Shown: positions 25,883 through 35,406, numbered from the stretch's first letter. The stretch is 64,000 nucleotides of DNA from Streptomyces sp. NBC_00442 (GCF_036014195.1 NZ_CP107918.1:4774001-4838000), one strand, 5' to 3'. The notes: generated by a model not told the origin, from the letters alone. Numbers and translations are program-made.

Positions 25883-27046
25883 CTACGGCGGGCCCGAGCC
25901 GCCCAGCCAGGTCGCCCCGTACACCGCCGAGCCCAGCGCGAGGGCGGCGACCACGGAGACCGCGCGCGAGGCCCGCACCCGGGACAGCGCCAGCGCCACC
26001 GGCAGCAGCAGCGGGAAGGCCGGAAGCAGCAGCCGCGGCTTGGAGCCGAAGTAGCCCGACGAGCACAGCGCGAGGGCCATCACGATGCCGGTGTAGACGA
26101 GCAGCGGCAGCGGCTGACGCCCGCGCACACACGCCGCGTACGCCCACAGCGCGAGCGCCGTGCCCGCGATCAGACCGAGCCCGGCGAGCACGACGGGCCA
26201 GCCGCCCAGGTGCGCCACGATGAACTTCGCGTACGCCAGGCCCCCGTCGAAGCCGTTGCCCCACTCGGCCTGCACGTCCAGATACGCGAGCGGGCTGCCG
26301 CGGCGCGCCCCCACCCACAGGATGTAGGCGACCGCGCCGAGCGGGGCGAGCAGCACCCCGGCGAGCATCCGCGCCCCGACGCTCCGGCCGCGGCGCGCCT
26401 CGACCACGGCGCCCGCCCACAGCGCGGCGGCCACCGCGAGCCCCACGGGCCGGGTCAGCCCGGCGAGCGACGCGAGGAGCCCGGCCTCGACCCAGCGCCG
26501 CCGGGCCACCGCGTACAGCGCCCACGCGGCGAGCGCCACGAACAGGGCCTCGCTGTAGGCCATCGACTGGACGATGCCGACCGGTACCGCCGCCCACAGC
26601 GTCACCAGGAGGAGCCCCGCCCGGTGGCCGTAGAGGTGATGGCCGATCAGATACATGCCCCAGGCGGCGACCGGCCCCGCCACCCCGCTGACCAGAAGAC
26701 CCGCATCGCCGGGGCCCAGCGGGCTCACCGCGCCGACGGCCCGCTCGAGCCAGGGGAGCAGCGGGAAGAACGCCTGGTCGGACAGGACCCGCCCGTCCGG
26801 CGCGGTCAGCGTGAAGTCGTATCCCGACCCGGCGACCCGCGCGTACCAGAGCGAGTCCCAGCGGCGGGAGAGCAACGCATGGGCGTCGGCGCCGTTGGCG
26901 CGCGACCACAATCCGAGGACCAGCAGGCCCAGCGCGCGGACCGCCGCGAAGGCCGCGACCGCCGTCCAGGCCCGCCGTAGCGCGGGCGACGACGCCTCGG
27001 GGTCCACCGGGCTGTCATGACCGGTCCGACCGGGCCCCACGTGCAT
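25883..27046 (-). CDS. PIG-V-like integral membrane mannosyltransferase
   Basis: The 387-residue protein is strongly hydrophobic with about 9-11 membrane segments. After the first helix (AFAAVRALGLLVLGLW) comes the extracytoplasmic RRWDSLWYARVAGSGYDF, where the acidic residue is typical of GT-C glycosyltransferases that use polyprenyl-phosphate sugars. AFFPLLPWLERAVG and QSMAYSEALFVALAAWALY match the PIG-V/mannosyltransferase pattern. It probably adds mannose to a secreted protein or lipid. ATG 27046 is chosen; an open frame extends another 96 codons upstream but lacks similarity and would cross the promoter region. Confidence 0.8.
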   Translation of the reverse strand: MHVGPGRTGHDSPVDPEASSPALRRAWTAVAAFAAVRALGLLVLGLWSRANGADAHALLSRRWDSLWYARVAGSGYDFTLTAPDGRVLSDQAFFPLLPWLERAVGAVSPLGPGDAGLLVSGVAGPVAAWGMYLIGHHLYGHRAGLLLVTLWAAVPVGIVQSMAYSEALFVALAAWALYAVARRRWVEAGLLASLAGLTRPVGLAVAAALWAGAVVEARRGRSVGARMLAGVLLAPLGAVAYILWVGARRGSPLAYLDVQAEWGNGFDGGLAYAKFIVAHLGGWPVVLAGLGLIAGTALALWAYAACVRGRQPLPLLVYTGIVMALALCSSGYFGSKPRLLLPAFPLLLPVALALSRVRASRAVSVVAALALGSAVYGATWLGGSGPP

Positions 27047-27332
27047 CGTTGACTCGCTTTCCTGACCGGCAGGGCCGGGGGCGTCGGTTCGACGCGCCAC
27101 GACTGTACGCACTGCCGCGCTCCGCCCGTGCGGCGAGGACCCCGCTGCCGGGCGGCACCCCGCGTCGCTCGAACGCGGGCTTCCTGCCCGGCTTCCTCCT
27201 AACGGCCGCGCGTTCTTGGTTAGGGTTCGTCCCACGGGCCTGCCGGGGCGGGTGCGGGCGTGCGACGCGGCCCGGTCCGGCCGGGTGCCGCGGCGGACAT
27301 CAAGTGTGCTGGATCGGAACGGAGTTGGGGAC

Positions 27333-28814
27333 ATGGCGACGGTTCCTCCTGACAGCGACGGGAGCGCAGCCAGGGAGGGGTACTACCCGGATCCCTCCAT
27401 TCCCGGATATGTCCGGTACTGGAACGGTGTCTCCTGGGTGCCCGGCACGAGCCGGCCCGCTCCGGCCGCCGATGAGGCCCCGCCCACCCCGCCGCCGGGC
27501 GCCGCCCCCGCCCCGGCCCCCTCGCTCGCCGCCGTGCCCCCGGTCCGTTCCGCACCGGCCGAGGAGACGGGCCCGGTCTTCCTGGACGAGCCCGAGGCCG
27601 CGTCCGCGTCCGCTCCTGGCGCGCACGGGCAGGGCGGCCACCCGCAGCCCGCCTGGCACGCCGACGCCGCCCACCAGTCCGGATTCGGCGGCGATCAGGA
27701 CCGCCGCGTCTCGTGGGGCCGGCCGGTCGATCCGCGCGGGCTGCCCGGAGCCGACCCCCGCCTCCCCGACCCCCGGCGCCCCGAACCGGACCGGGCGTCC
27801 GACGCCGGGCAGCCGTACCCCGGGCAGCCTTCGGCCCCCGTCCGCCCCGGTGGCCCGGTGCCGCACCAGCAGCAACAAGACCAGCAACACCACCAGCAGC
27901 ACCAGAGCCAGCACCCGCAACACCCGCAGCAGCCCGGCCGGATCGCGGGAACCGTGCTGCCCGCCGCCGTCGAACCGCCTCCCGTGCGAGCCCAACTGCC
28001 CGCGTCCGGGGACCCGTTGGGGCAGTCGGCCACCGGCCGCGCGGACGGCTCGTACACCGCGGCCGGTCCGACACCCGCGCCCGCCGCCCCCCAGCCGACG
28101 GCTCAGCCGCCCGGCGCTCAACCCGCCCCCGTGCCCGGCTCGCCGATGACGGCCGGGCCGGGGGGCGGGGCCGCGTCGTGGGCGCAGCAGGTGCACCGGC
28201 TCGCGCAGCCCGATCCGCAGGGCCAGGCACAGGGGCAGGGGCAGGGGCAGGCTCAGACGCAGGAACCCGTCGTGCCGTGGAAGCCCCCGGTCGCCGACCC
28301 GTTCTTCGCGGCCGCCCAGGCGCAGGCCGCGGCACGGCCCGCGGGTCTCGTCAGGCGGCTGATCGCGCGGCTCGTCGACACCGTGCTGCTAGGCGCCGTC
28401 GTCGGGGGCCTCGCGGTGCCGCTGCTCACCCGGGTCGGCGACCACATCCAGGAGAAGGTCGACGCGGCGAAGCTGTCGGGCCGCACGGTCACCGTGTATC
28501 TGCTGGACGGCACGACCGCGGGTTTCCTCGGGATCGTGCTCGGCGCCTTCCTCGTCCTCGGCCTGCTGTACGAGGCGCTGCCCACCGCCAAGTGGGGGCG
28601 CACTCTCGGCAAGCGGCTGTGCGGGGTGCAGGTGCGCGGCATCGAGTCGTACGAGCCGCCGACGTTCGGCCAGGCGGCGCGGCGCTGGCTGGTCTACGGG
28701 GTGCTCGGGCTGCTCGTGATCGGCGTGGTCGACGTGGCGTGGTGCCTGTTCGACCGGCCGTGGCGCCAGTGCTGGCACGACAAGGCGGCCCGGACGTTCG
28801 TCGCGCGGGGATAG
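27333..28814 (+). CDS. RDD-family membrane protein with DUF2510 and long proline/glutamine-rich linker
   Basis: The layout is a DUF2510 module (residues 12-40, GYYPDPSIPGYVRYWNG, a short WW-like beta unit), a disordered Pro/Gln/His-rich linker of some 300 residues, then an RDD domain with 2-3 membrane segments (RLIARLVDTVLLGAVVGG, then GRTLGKRLCGVQVRG and WRQCWHDKAARTFV). RDD proteins are poorly characterised membrane proteins; some affect ion homeostasis. The linker contains QGQGQG runs encoded by CAGGGG repeats near 28220-28256. ATG 27333 has GGAG 10 bases upstream. A second RDD gene follows. Confidence 0.85.
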   Translation: MATVPPDSDGSAAREGYYPDPSIPGYVRYWNGVSWVPGTSRPAPAADEAPPTPPPGAAPAPAPSLAAVPPVRSAPAEETGPVFLDEPEAASASAPGAHGQGGHPQPAWHADAAHQSGFGGDQDRRVSWGRPVDPRGLPGADPRLPDPRRPEPDRASDAGQPYPGQPSAPVRPGGPVPHQQQQDQQHHQQHQSQHPQHPQQPGRIAGTVLPAAVEPPPVRAQLPASGDPLGQSATGRADGSYTAAGPTPAPAAPQPTAQPPGAQPAPVPGSPMTAGPGGGAASWAQQVHRLAQPDPQGQAQGQGQGQAQTQEPVVPWKPPVADPFFAAAQAQAAARPAGLVRRLIARLVDTVLLGAVVGGLAVPLLTRVGDHIQEKVDAAKLSGRTVTVYLLDGTTAGFLGIVLGAFLVLGLLYEALPTAKWGRTLGKRLCGVQVRGIESYEPPTFGQAARRWLVYGVLGLLVIGVVDVAWCLFDRPWRQCWHDKAARTFVARG

Positions 28815-28968
28815 CGCGGGGATAGCGCGGGGACACAGCCGGGCCTGGCGGGGGCCAGGCGGAGGCCGGGCGGGGCCGGGGCGATGGAGAGGCCGGGGTC
28901 CGCCCGGATGCCCCCCGAACGGCGTCCCTCCGGTCGCGGAGGTCCCGCGCGCGCGGTGCACTACCGGC

Positions 28969-29775
28969 ATGAGTACCGATCAGCCGCCGCCCGGTCAGCC
29001 GCCCGAGGACGACCCGTTCCTCAAGAGGCCGTCAGAGCCTCCGCAGAGCGGTTCTCCCTACGGCGGTGCCCAGCCGCCGCCCGCCGACGCGCCCCACGGT
29101 TCGGGCCCGCCGCCCGGCGGCGCCGGCCCTTACGGCGCTCCGCCCCCGCCCGGCGGGTCGGGCCCGTACGGCGGCGGTGGTGGTCCGTACGGCGGACCGC
29201 CTCCCCCCGGTGGCGGTTCGCCGTACGACAGCGCGCCGCCGCCCTCCGACCCGTACGGGGGTCAGTACGGCGGTGTCGACCCGCTGGCCGGGATGCCGCC
29301 GCTCGCCGACTTCGGCAAGCGGTTCCTGGCGCGCTTCATCGACTTCCTCATCATCGCGATCCCACTCGGCCTGATCGAGTGGGCGACGAGCAACCGGGTC
29401 GTCATCTCCACCACCGACAACGGCGATTCCGGCACCGAGGTGATCAGCAAGGCGTACTCCGGCAGTGGCCTGCTGTGGCTGCTGATCACGCTCGTGGTCT
29501 ACATCGGCTACGACACCCTGATGGTGGCGAAGTCCGGGCAGACCCTCGGCAAGAAGTGGCTGGGGCTGCGGGTCGCGATGCTCAACGACGGCGCCGTGCC
29601 CACGACCAACGCGGCGCTCGCGCGGGCCGCCGTCCTGTGGGCGCCGTTCGTGCTCTGCTGCTACTGCCTGTGGGACATCGTCCTGATCATCACGATCGTG
29701 GCCGACAAGCCCTACCGGCAGGGCTGGCACGACAAGGCGGGCAAGACGGTGGTGGTGGTCTCAACTCCGCAGTGA
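28969..29775 (+). CDS. RDD-family membrane protein with proline/glycine-rich N-terminus
   Basis: The first 105 residues are Pro/Gly/Tyr-rich (GPYGGPPPPGG type) and disordered; the rest is an RDD domain with a first helix (RFLARFIDFLIIAIPLGLI), a second (GLLWLLITLVVYIGYDTLM), the signature GQTLGKKWLGLRV and the C-terminal YRQGWHDKAGKTVVV. It is a distant paralog of the preceding gene in the same direction, 154 bases apart. The start ATG 28969 has only a weak ribosome-binding site; GGAGG is 27 bases upstream. Its last 15 bases overlap the convergent small gene. Confidence 0.86.
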   Translation: MSTDQPPPGQPPEDDPFLKRPSEPPQSGSPYGGAQPPPADAPHGSGPPPGGAGPYGAPPPPGGSGPYGGGGGPYGGPPPPGGGSPYDSAPPPSDPYGGQYGGVDPLAGMPPLADFGKRFLARFIDFLIIAIPLGLIEWATSNRVVISTTDNGDSGTEVISKAYSGSGLLWLLITLVVYIGYDTLMVAKSGQTLGKKWLGLRVAMLNDGAVPTTNAALARAAVLWAPFVLCCYCLWDIVLIITIVADKPYRQGWHDKAGKTVVVVSTPQ

Positions 29776-30120
29776 GTGCGCACGGGTGGCGGGCCGCTGC
29801 CGGCGGGGGGCCGGCACGCTCTCCCACTGCTGAGACGGCGGGGCGGTCCCCGCGGCGGCGGGGGTCTCGACGACGGCCGCACGGTTCTCCGGTGCCGCAT
29901 CAGCGGCCGGGGCCGTGCGGTCGTTCGCGTCCGCCCGCGTGCGGCGGGGCAGCGGCATGGGGACCGTCACGGCGACGAGCAGACCGAGCAGCAGCGCGGC
30001 GAGCACGATGACCGCCACCCCGATGCCGGACTCGGTGCGGGAGAGCAGCAGCATGGCGACGGTCGAGAACACGACGGTGGCCGAACCGTAGGAGAGCTGT
30101 GCGGCAGTGGGACGCGGCAT
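29761..30120 (-). CDS. Small two-helix membrane protein of unknown function
   Basis: The 119-residue protein has two hydrophobic helices (SYGSATVVFSTVAMLLL and GVAVIVLAALLLGLLVAVTV) followed by a hydrophilic Arg/Ala/Pro-rich tail. I chose ATG 30120 (MPRPTAAQL) because GAGGA lies 11 bases before it; the upstream ATG 30138 has no ribosome-binding site. It is convergent with, and overlaps by 15 bases, the RDD gene. No family is recognised. Confidence 0.65.
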   Translation of the reverse strand: MPRPTAAQLSYGSATVVFSTVAMLLLSRTESGIGVAVIVLAALLLGLLVAVTVPMPLPRRTRADANDRTAPAADAAPENRAAVVETPAAAGTAPPSQQWESVPAPRRQRPATRAHSLRS

Positions 30121-30540
30121 GGCGTTATCCGTCCTCATGGTTCGGATAGGGGTGGAGCCCCTCGACCGTTCTCAACCGGCGGCCTCGGCCCCCGGATCGC
30201 ACTGCCAAGCGACTCTACGTCCCACCATGCCCGAGCGGAACTGTTGGTAAGCGTGACCTAACCCACGGTGCCGGTGCACGGGGGGCGCACGGAGTCATTC
30301 CGGGACGCGCCCCGGTCCGGATGGTGAGACATGTGCACCTGTTGTCCCGGTCTGTTAGCACACCTGTCACGTTCGGATAGCGGAACTCGCCTTCTGCATA
30401 ATGTACTTGGCACGAACAAGTCAAGATCTGTCTTTTCTTTGGTAACTCCGGTCCAATGTCGTCACTTGAGACGCGTGTCGTGACCGGAACCAGCCCCTCA
30501 CCCCCCGGTTCCTGCCGGCCGCGGGGGAGGAAAACATCAA
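30121..30540. promoter_or_regulatory. Long promoter region of the M6 protease gene
   Basis: This 420-base gap has no gene. The part 30380-30470 is unusually AT-rich (CTGCATAATGTACTTGG, CTTTTCTTTGG), as expected for a regulated promoter. TGGCACGAAC at 30408-30417 matches the AdpA consensus TGGCSNGWWY at nine of ten positions. An inverted repeat GGAACC/GGTTCC lies at about 30486-30510, inside the probable leader. GGGGGAGG precedes the GTG start. Confidence 0.5.
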
Positions 30541-32931
30541 GTGACCAGCAGCAGGAGGGCGGCAAGAGCCGCCGCCGTGCTCGTGGCTCTCGCCACGGCC
30601 GGCGCCACGGGCTCGGCATACGCCACGGCCCAGGCGGACACGAAGGCCCCGGCGGCCGTCCAGCGTCAGGACCCGTCGACGGCCAACGGCCAGGAGCACA
30701 ACCTCAAGGGCCCGTTCACCGACCAGCAGGCCCAGCAGCGCCAGGCCGCGCTCGAAGGCGTGCTGTCCGGCAAGAAGCAGGTCGAGAAGCGCGGCGGCTC
30801 CGACGTCGTCAAGCTCAGCGACAAGAAGTACGTCGAGCTCGGCCGGCAGAAGACCGACAAGATCTTCACGATCCTGGTGGAGTTCGGCGACCAGGTCGAC
30901 AACACCACCATGTACGACCCGGACGGCCCGGACGGCCCCAAGCCGCCGCAGCCCAAGTACGGGGGCACCCCCGGCCCGGCGCACAACCAGATAGCCAAGC
31001 CGGACCGGTCGAAGGACAACTCGACCGCCTGGCAGGCCGATTACAACCAGAAGCACTACCAGGACCTGTACTTCGGTACGGGCAAGAACGTCAACTCGCT
31101 GAAGACGTACTACGAGAAGACGTCCTCGGGCCGCTACTCGGTCGACGGCCAGGTCACCGACTGGGTCAAGATCCCGTACAACGAGGCCCGTTACGGGTCC
31201 AACTACTGCGGCCAGACCAACTGCGCCAACGTGTGGGACACCGTCCGCGACGGCGTCAACGCCTGGGTCGCCGACCAGAAGGCCAAGGGCCAGACGGACG
31301 CGCAGATCAAGGCGACCCTGGGTCAGTACGACCAGTGGGACCGCAACGACTACAACAACAACGGCAACTTCAACGAGCCCGACGGCTACATCGATCACTT
31401 CCAGATCGTGCACGCCGGCGAGGACGAGTCGGCGGGCGGCGGCGCGCAGGCCACCAACGCCCTGTGGGCGCACCGCTGGTACGCGTACGGCACCGACGCG
31501 GGCAAGACCGGTCCGGCGAACAACAAGGCCGGCGGCACCCAGATCGGCGACACCGGGATGTGGGTCGGCGACTACACCATGCAGCCGGAGAACGGCGGCC
31601 TCGGTGTCTTCGCCCACGAGTACGGCCACGACCTCGGTCTGCCGGACCTCTACGACACCACCAACACCGCCGAGAACTCGGTCGGTTTCTGGTCCCTGAT
31701 GTCGGCCGGCTCCTGGCTCGGCACCGGCAAGGACTCCATCGGAGACCTGCCCGGCGACATGACCGCGTGGGACAAGCTCCAGCTGGGCTGGCTCGACTAC
31801 GCCTCGGTGAAGGCGGGTTCGAAGATCACCGCCAAGCTGGGCGTCTCGGAGTACAACACCAAGAACAACCAGGCGCTCGTCGTCGAGCTGCCCAAGAAGG
31901 AAGTCACCACCACCGTCGTCAAGCCCGTCGAGGGTTCGAAGCAGTGGTGGAGCGGCATGGGTGACAACCTCAACAACACCCTGACCCGCTCGGTCGACCT
32001 GACCGGCAAGTCCAAGGCGTCCCTGGACCTTTCGGGCTGGTGGGACATCGAGAAGGACTACGACTTCCTCTACACCGAGGTCTCCACGGACAACGGCGCC
32101 AGCTGGACCGCGATCGACGGCACCGCCGACGGCAAGGCCATCCCGCGCGACTCCAGCGACAAGCCGGCCCTGACCGACGCCTCGGGCGCGTACAAGAAGC
32201 TGTCGTACCCGCTCGACCAGTTCGCCGGCAAGCAGATCCAGCTCCGCTTCCGCTACCAGACGGACGGTGGCGCGGGCGGCAAGGGCTTCACCGCCGACGC
32301 GATCACCGTCACCGCCGACGGCACCGCCGTGGTCACCGACGGCGCCGAGGGCGGCGACAACGGCTGGACGGCGAAGAACTTCACCCGCATCGGGGAGTCC
32401 TTCACCAACGACTACCCGCAGTACTACCTCGCGGAGAACCGCCAGTACGTCTCGTACGACACGACCCTCAAGGTCGGCCCGTACAACTTCGGCTTCTCCA
32501 AGACCCGTCCGAGCTGGGTCGAGCACTACCCGTACCAGAAGGGTCTGCTCATCTGGCTCTGGGACACCTCCCAGAAGGACAACAACGTCTCGGCCCACCC
32601 CGGCCAGGGTCTGATCCTGCCGGTCGACGCGCACGCCAAGCCGCTGAAGTGGTCGAACGGCACGCTGCTCCGCAACAAGATCCAGCCGTTCGACGCGCCG
32701 TTCAGCCAGTACCGCACGGACGCCTTCACGCTCCACAACGCGGACGTGGCGACGAAGATCAAGTCGCAGCCCGGCGTCCCGGTCTTCGACGACCACAAGG
32801 GCACGTACTGGTACGCCGAGAACCCGACGGGGAGCGTCAAGGTTCCTGACACCGGGACCAAGATCTCCATCATCGACCAGCCGTCCAACGGCCAGACGAT
32901 CACGGTGAAGGTCGGCACCTCCACCAAGTAA
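30541..32931 (+). CDS. Secreted M6-family metalloprotease (immune inhibitor A-like)
   Basis: A signal peptide (AARAAAVLVALATAGATGSAYA) and a propeptide of roughly 80-100 residues precede the catalytic domain. The zinc site is HEYGHDLGLPD with His359, Glu360 and His363, a typical M6 motif. Regions after about residue 500 (TDNGASWTAIDGT, LDQFAGKQIQLRFRYQTDGG) match the beta-sandwich VEG-type domains of immune inhibitor A, which degrades host or competitor peptides and proteins. At 796 residues it has the normal length. GTG 30541 has GGGGAGG upstream. In Streptomyces such proteases are commonly developmentally controlled; the AdpA-like site fits but is unproven. Confidence 0.93.
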   Translation: MTSSRRAARAAAVLVALATAGATGSAYATAQADTKAPAAVQRQDPSTANGQEHNLKGPFTDQQAQQRQAALEGVLSGKKQVEKRGGSDVVKLSDKKYVELGRQKTDKIFTILVEFGDQVDNTTMYDPDGPDGPKPPQPKYGGTPGPAHNQIAKPDRSKDNSTAWQADYNQKHYQDLYFGTGKNVNSLKTYYEKTSSGRYSVDGQVTDWVKIPYNEARYGSNYCGQTNCANVWDTVRDGVNAWVADQKAKGQTDAQIKATLGQYDQWDRNDYNNNGNFNEPDGYIDHFQIVHAGEDESAGGGAQATNALWAHRWYAYGTDAGKTGPANNKAGGTQIGDTGMWVGDYTMQPENGGLGVFAHEYGHDLGLPDLYDTTNTAENSVGFWSLMSAGSWLGTGKDSIGDLPGDMTAWDKLQLGWLDYASVKAGSKITAKLGVSEYNTKNNQALVVELPKKEVTTTVVKPVEGSKQWWSGMGDNLNNTLTRSVDLTGKSKASLDLSGWWDIEKDYDFLYTEVSTDNGASWTAIDGTADGKAIPRDSSDKPALTDASGAYKKLSYPLDQFAGKQIQLRFRYQTDGGAGGKGFTADAITVTADGTAVVTDGAEGGDNGWTAKNFTRIGESFTNDYPQYYLAENRQYVSYDTTLKVGPYNFGFSKTRPSWVEHYPYQKGLLIWLWDTSQKDNNVSAHPGQGLILPVDAHAKPLKWSNGTLLRNKIQPFDAPFSQYRTDAFTLHNADVATKIKSQPGVPVFDDHKGTYWYAENPTGSVKVPDTGTKISIIDQPSNGQTITVKVGTSTK

Positions 32932-32956
32932 TTGTCAAAACCGCAGGTCAAACCAT

Positions 32957-32992
32957 GATCGGCCGTCGCCCTCTAGCGGGCGGCGGCCGATC
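32957..32992 (+). terminator. Hairpin after M6 protease gene
   Basis: GATCGGCCGTCGCCC/GGGCGGCGGCCGATC is a 15-bp stem with a single G-U pair and a 6-base loop, followed by GTGTTTA, 26 bases after the stop. Confidence 0.85.
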
Positions 32993-33066
32993 GTGTTTAG
33001 GTGCGTCCTACGAGTCCTTATTGACAGCGAGTCCAACGCGTCGTCCTTCAGGGGGAGTGGTCCGGC

Positions 33067-33366
33067 ATGCCCGGCGGAGGTTATTGCAAGTTGCCAGGAG
33101 GCAGCGTGGTCGTCGCGCTGACCCTGCCGAACCCGGCGGCACCGGGTACCGACGTGCGCGTCCTGGTGCACGCCGTGAACCGGGCGCGGGCCCTGACCAG
33201 GCTCCGCAATCTGGGCCTGCGGGCGGTCTATCTGCGCGGCCAGACCGCGCCGCCCACCCTGGACGAGATCACGGCCGTCCTGCACCACCCCGACGGCCTG
33301 CTGTGGCGCACGGCCCCGGAGACCACCGAGGAGCTCTGGCACCCGATACGGGCGCTGCTCAAGTAG
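33067..33366 (+). CDS. Conserved hypothetical protein
   Basis: A 99-residue protein of unknown function, probably an alpha/beta fold (ALTLPNPAAPGTDVRVLVHA, LTRLRNLGLRAVYLRGQ, LDEITAVLHHPDGLLWR). ATG 33067 is preceded by GGGGAG; a second start, GTG 33106, has an even better GGAGG site and would remove 13 residues, including MPGGGYCKLPGG, which looks unlike the rest. The stop is 8 bases from the end of the convergent nicotinamidase gene. It shows no motif that suggests a role. Confidence 0.75.
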   Translation: MPGGGYCKLPGGSVVVALTLPNPAAPGTDVRVLVHAVNRARALTRLRNLGLRAVYLRGQTAPPTLDEITAVLHHPDGLLWRTAPETTEELWHPIRALLK

Positions 33367-33373
33367 CCGCGCG

Positions 33374-33961
33374 CTACACCACGGGCTTGCCGGACAGCTC
33401 GACGCCCGCCGCCCGCATCTCCTCAAGGGCCGCCGACGTGGTGTGCTGGGCCACTCCGGCCGTGAGGTCCAGCAGGACGGTGGTCACGAAGCCGGCCCGC
33501 ACCGCGTCCAGGGCGGTGGCCCGCACACAGTGGTCGGTGGCGATGCCGACCACGTCGACCTCGGCCACCTGCCGCGAGCGCAGCCAGTCGGCCAGCGAGA
33601 CGTCGTTCTCGTCGAGCCCCTCGAAACCGCTGTAGGCCGCCGCGTACGCGCCCTTGTCGAAGACCGCGTCGATCGCCCCGCAGGCGACGGCCGGCGCGAA
33701 GTTGGGGTGGAAGCCCACGCCCTCGGTGCCGGCCACGCAGTGCACCGGCCAGGAGTGCTCGTAGTCGGGCGTGTCCGAGAAGTGCGCGCCCGGGTCGATG
33801 TGGTGGTCGCGGGTGGCCACCACGTGGCGGTAGGCGGATCCGGCGGCCTGGCCCACCAGGTCGGTGATGGCGGCGGCGACGTCTGCGCCGCCCGCGACCG
33901 CGAGGGAGCCGCCCTCACAGAAGTCGTTCTGGACGTCCACGACGATCAAGGCGCGGTGCAT
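33374..33961 (-). CDS. pncA: Nicotinamidase (isochorismatase family)
   Basis: The enzyme hydrolyses nicotinamide to nicotinate for NAD salvage. The catalytic triad is Asp9 (IVVDVQNDF), Lys103 (VFDKGAYAAAY) and Cys145 (ATDHCVRATA); Asp52, His54, His60 and His74 provide the metal site. It is 195 residues, as expected. It lies just downstream of, and in the same direction as, the nicotinate phosphoribosyltransferase gene that uses its product, with a 116-base gap. Start ATG 33961 has AAGGACAG upstream. Confidence 0.93.
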   Translation of the reverse strand: MHRALIVVDVQNDFCEGGSLAVAGGADVAAAITDLVGQAAGSAYRHVVATRDHHIDPGAHFSDTPDYEHSWPVHCVAGTEGVGFHPNFAPAVACGAIDAVFDKGAYAAAYSGFEGLDENDVSLADWLRSRQVAEVDVVGIATDHCVRATALDAVRAGFVTTVLLDLTAGVAQHTTSAALEEMRAAGVELSGKPVV

Positions 33962-34077
33962 GTCGGCTGTCCTTCGGTCTGCGGGCCCGGGGCCAAAGAG
34001 GGCTGTTCCTTGAGCGTAGAGACTTCGCGAGGCGCGCGGCAGGGGGCAAACGGGGGCGGAAATCCCTGCCGGGCGGC

Positions 34078-35406
34078 TCAGACGTACTCGGTCGGGATGA
34101 CCGGCTCGCCGCGCGAGAGCTGGCTCGCGGACATGGGCAGCGCCGCGAGCGCGTCGATGTGCCGCTCGCGGGCGGTGTCCAGCGGCTCGCGAGCCACCAC
34201 CGTGCCGCCCTTGACCAGCTCGACCAGGAGCTGGCGCTCGACGAGCCCGGTCGGCACGTCGCCGGTGCCGACGACCTCGGCCTCGGCGATCCCGTACGCG
34301 TCCGAGCGGCGCGCGGCCCACTTGCGGCCGCCCATCGAGGACTTCGCGCCGAGCGACTTCTTGGCGACCGGGACCAGCGGCGCCTTCGGGTCGGCGGACC
34401 GGGCGCGGGCGACCAGCTTGTAGACCATCGAGCAGGTCGGGTGCCCGGAGCCGGTGACCAGCTGGGTGCCGACCCCGTACGCGTCCACGGGGGCCGCGGC
34501 CAGCGAGGCGATGGCGTACTCGTCGAGGTCGGAGGTGACCACGATCTTGGTGTCGGTCGCGCCCAGTTCGTCGAGCTGCTGGCGCACCCGGTGGGCGACC
34601 AGGAGCAGGTCGCCGGAGTCGATGCGGACCGCGCCGAGCTCGGGCCCGGCGATCTCCACGGCGGCGCGCACCGCCTCGGTGACGTCGTACGTGTCCACGA
34701 GCAGGGTCGTGCCGCGGCCCAGCGAGTCGACCTGCGCCCGGAAGGCGTCGCGCTCGCTGTCGTGGAGCAGGGTGAAGGCGTGGGCGCTGGTGCCGACGGT
34801 GGGAATGCCGTAGCGGAAGCCGGCCGCGAGGTCGGACGTGGTGCTGAAGCCGCCGACGTAGGCGGCGCGCGCGGAGGCGACCGCGGACAGCTCGTGGGTG
34901 CGCCGGGCGCCCATCTCGATCAGCGGGCGGCCGCCCGCGGCGGAGGACATCCGCGATGCGGCGGCCGCGATCGCGGAGTCGTGGTTGAGGATCGAGAGGA
35001 TCACGGTCTCCAGGAGCACGCACTCGGCGAAGGAGCCCTCGACGCGCAGGATCGGCGAGCCGGGGAAGTAGACCTCGCCCTCCGGGTAGCCCCAGATGTC
35101 GCCGCTGAAGCGGTAGGAGGAGAGCCAGCGCAGGGTGGGCTCGTCGACGATGTCGTTCTCGCGCAGGAAGCCGAGCACGCCCGCGTCGAAGCGGAAGTTC
35201 TCGACGGCGTCCAGGACGCGCCCGGTGCCGCCGACCACGCCGTAGCGGCGGCCCTCGGGCAGGCGGCGGGTGAAGACCTCGAAGACCGAGCGCCGCTCGG
35301 CCGTGCCGGCCTTCAGGGCGGCCTGGAGCATCGTGAACTCGTACTGGTCGGTGAAGAGCGCGGTCGACGGGACGTCCACCGGCAGACCGAGGTCCGGGGC
35401 ATTCAC
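34078..35406 (-). CDS. pncB: Nicotinate phosphoribosyltransferase
   Basis: The 442-residue enzyme joins nicotinate and PRPP to give nicotinate mononucleotide. Recognisable segments are FTDQYEFTMLQAALKAG at the N-terminus, TSDLAAGFRYGIPTVGTSAH, DTYDV, VRIDSGDLLLVA in the phosphoribosyl-binding core, and YGVGTQLVTG. GTG 35406 is preceded by GAGGTAG. With the nicotinamidase it forms a nicotinamide-to-NaMN route. It is divergent from clpS; a 15-bp palindrome lies between them. Confidence 0.93.
   Translation of the reverse strand: MNAPDLGLPVDVPSTALFTDQYEFTMLQAALKAGTAERRSVFEVFTRRLPEGRRYGVVGGTGRVLDAVENFRFDAGVLGFLRENDIVDEPTLRWLSSYRFSGDIWGYPEGEVYFPGSPILRVEGSFAECVLLETVILSILNHDSAIAAAASRMSSAAGGRPLIEMGARRTHELSAVASARAAYVGGFSTTSDLAAGFRYGIPTVGTSAHAFTLLHDSERDAFRAQVDSLGRGTTLLVDTYDVTEAVRAAVEIAGPELGAVRIDSGDLLLVAHRVRQQLDELGATDTKIVVTSDLDEYAIASLAAAPVDAYGVGTQLVTGSGHPTCSMVYKLVARARSADPKAPLVPVAKKSLGAKSSMGGRKWAARRSDAYGIAEAEVVGTGDVPTGLVERQLLVELVKGGTVVAREPLDTARERHIDALAALPMSASQLSRGEPVIPTEYV

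Noticed and set aside
25269..26909. Fusion of SsgA-like protein with an upstream 380-residue domain
   Set aside because: The upstream part is a frame-shifted shadow of the mannosyltransferase gene, and ATG 25760 has its own ribosome-binding site.
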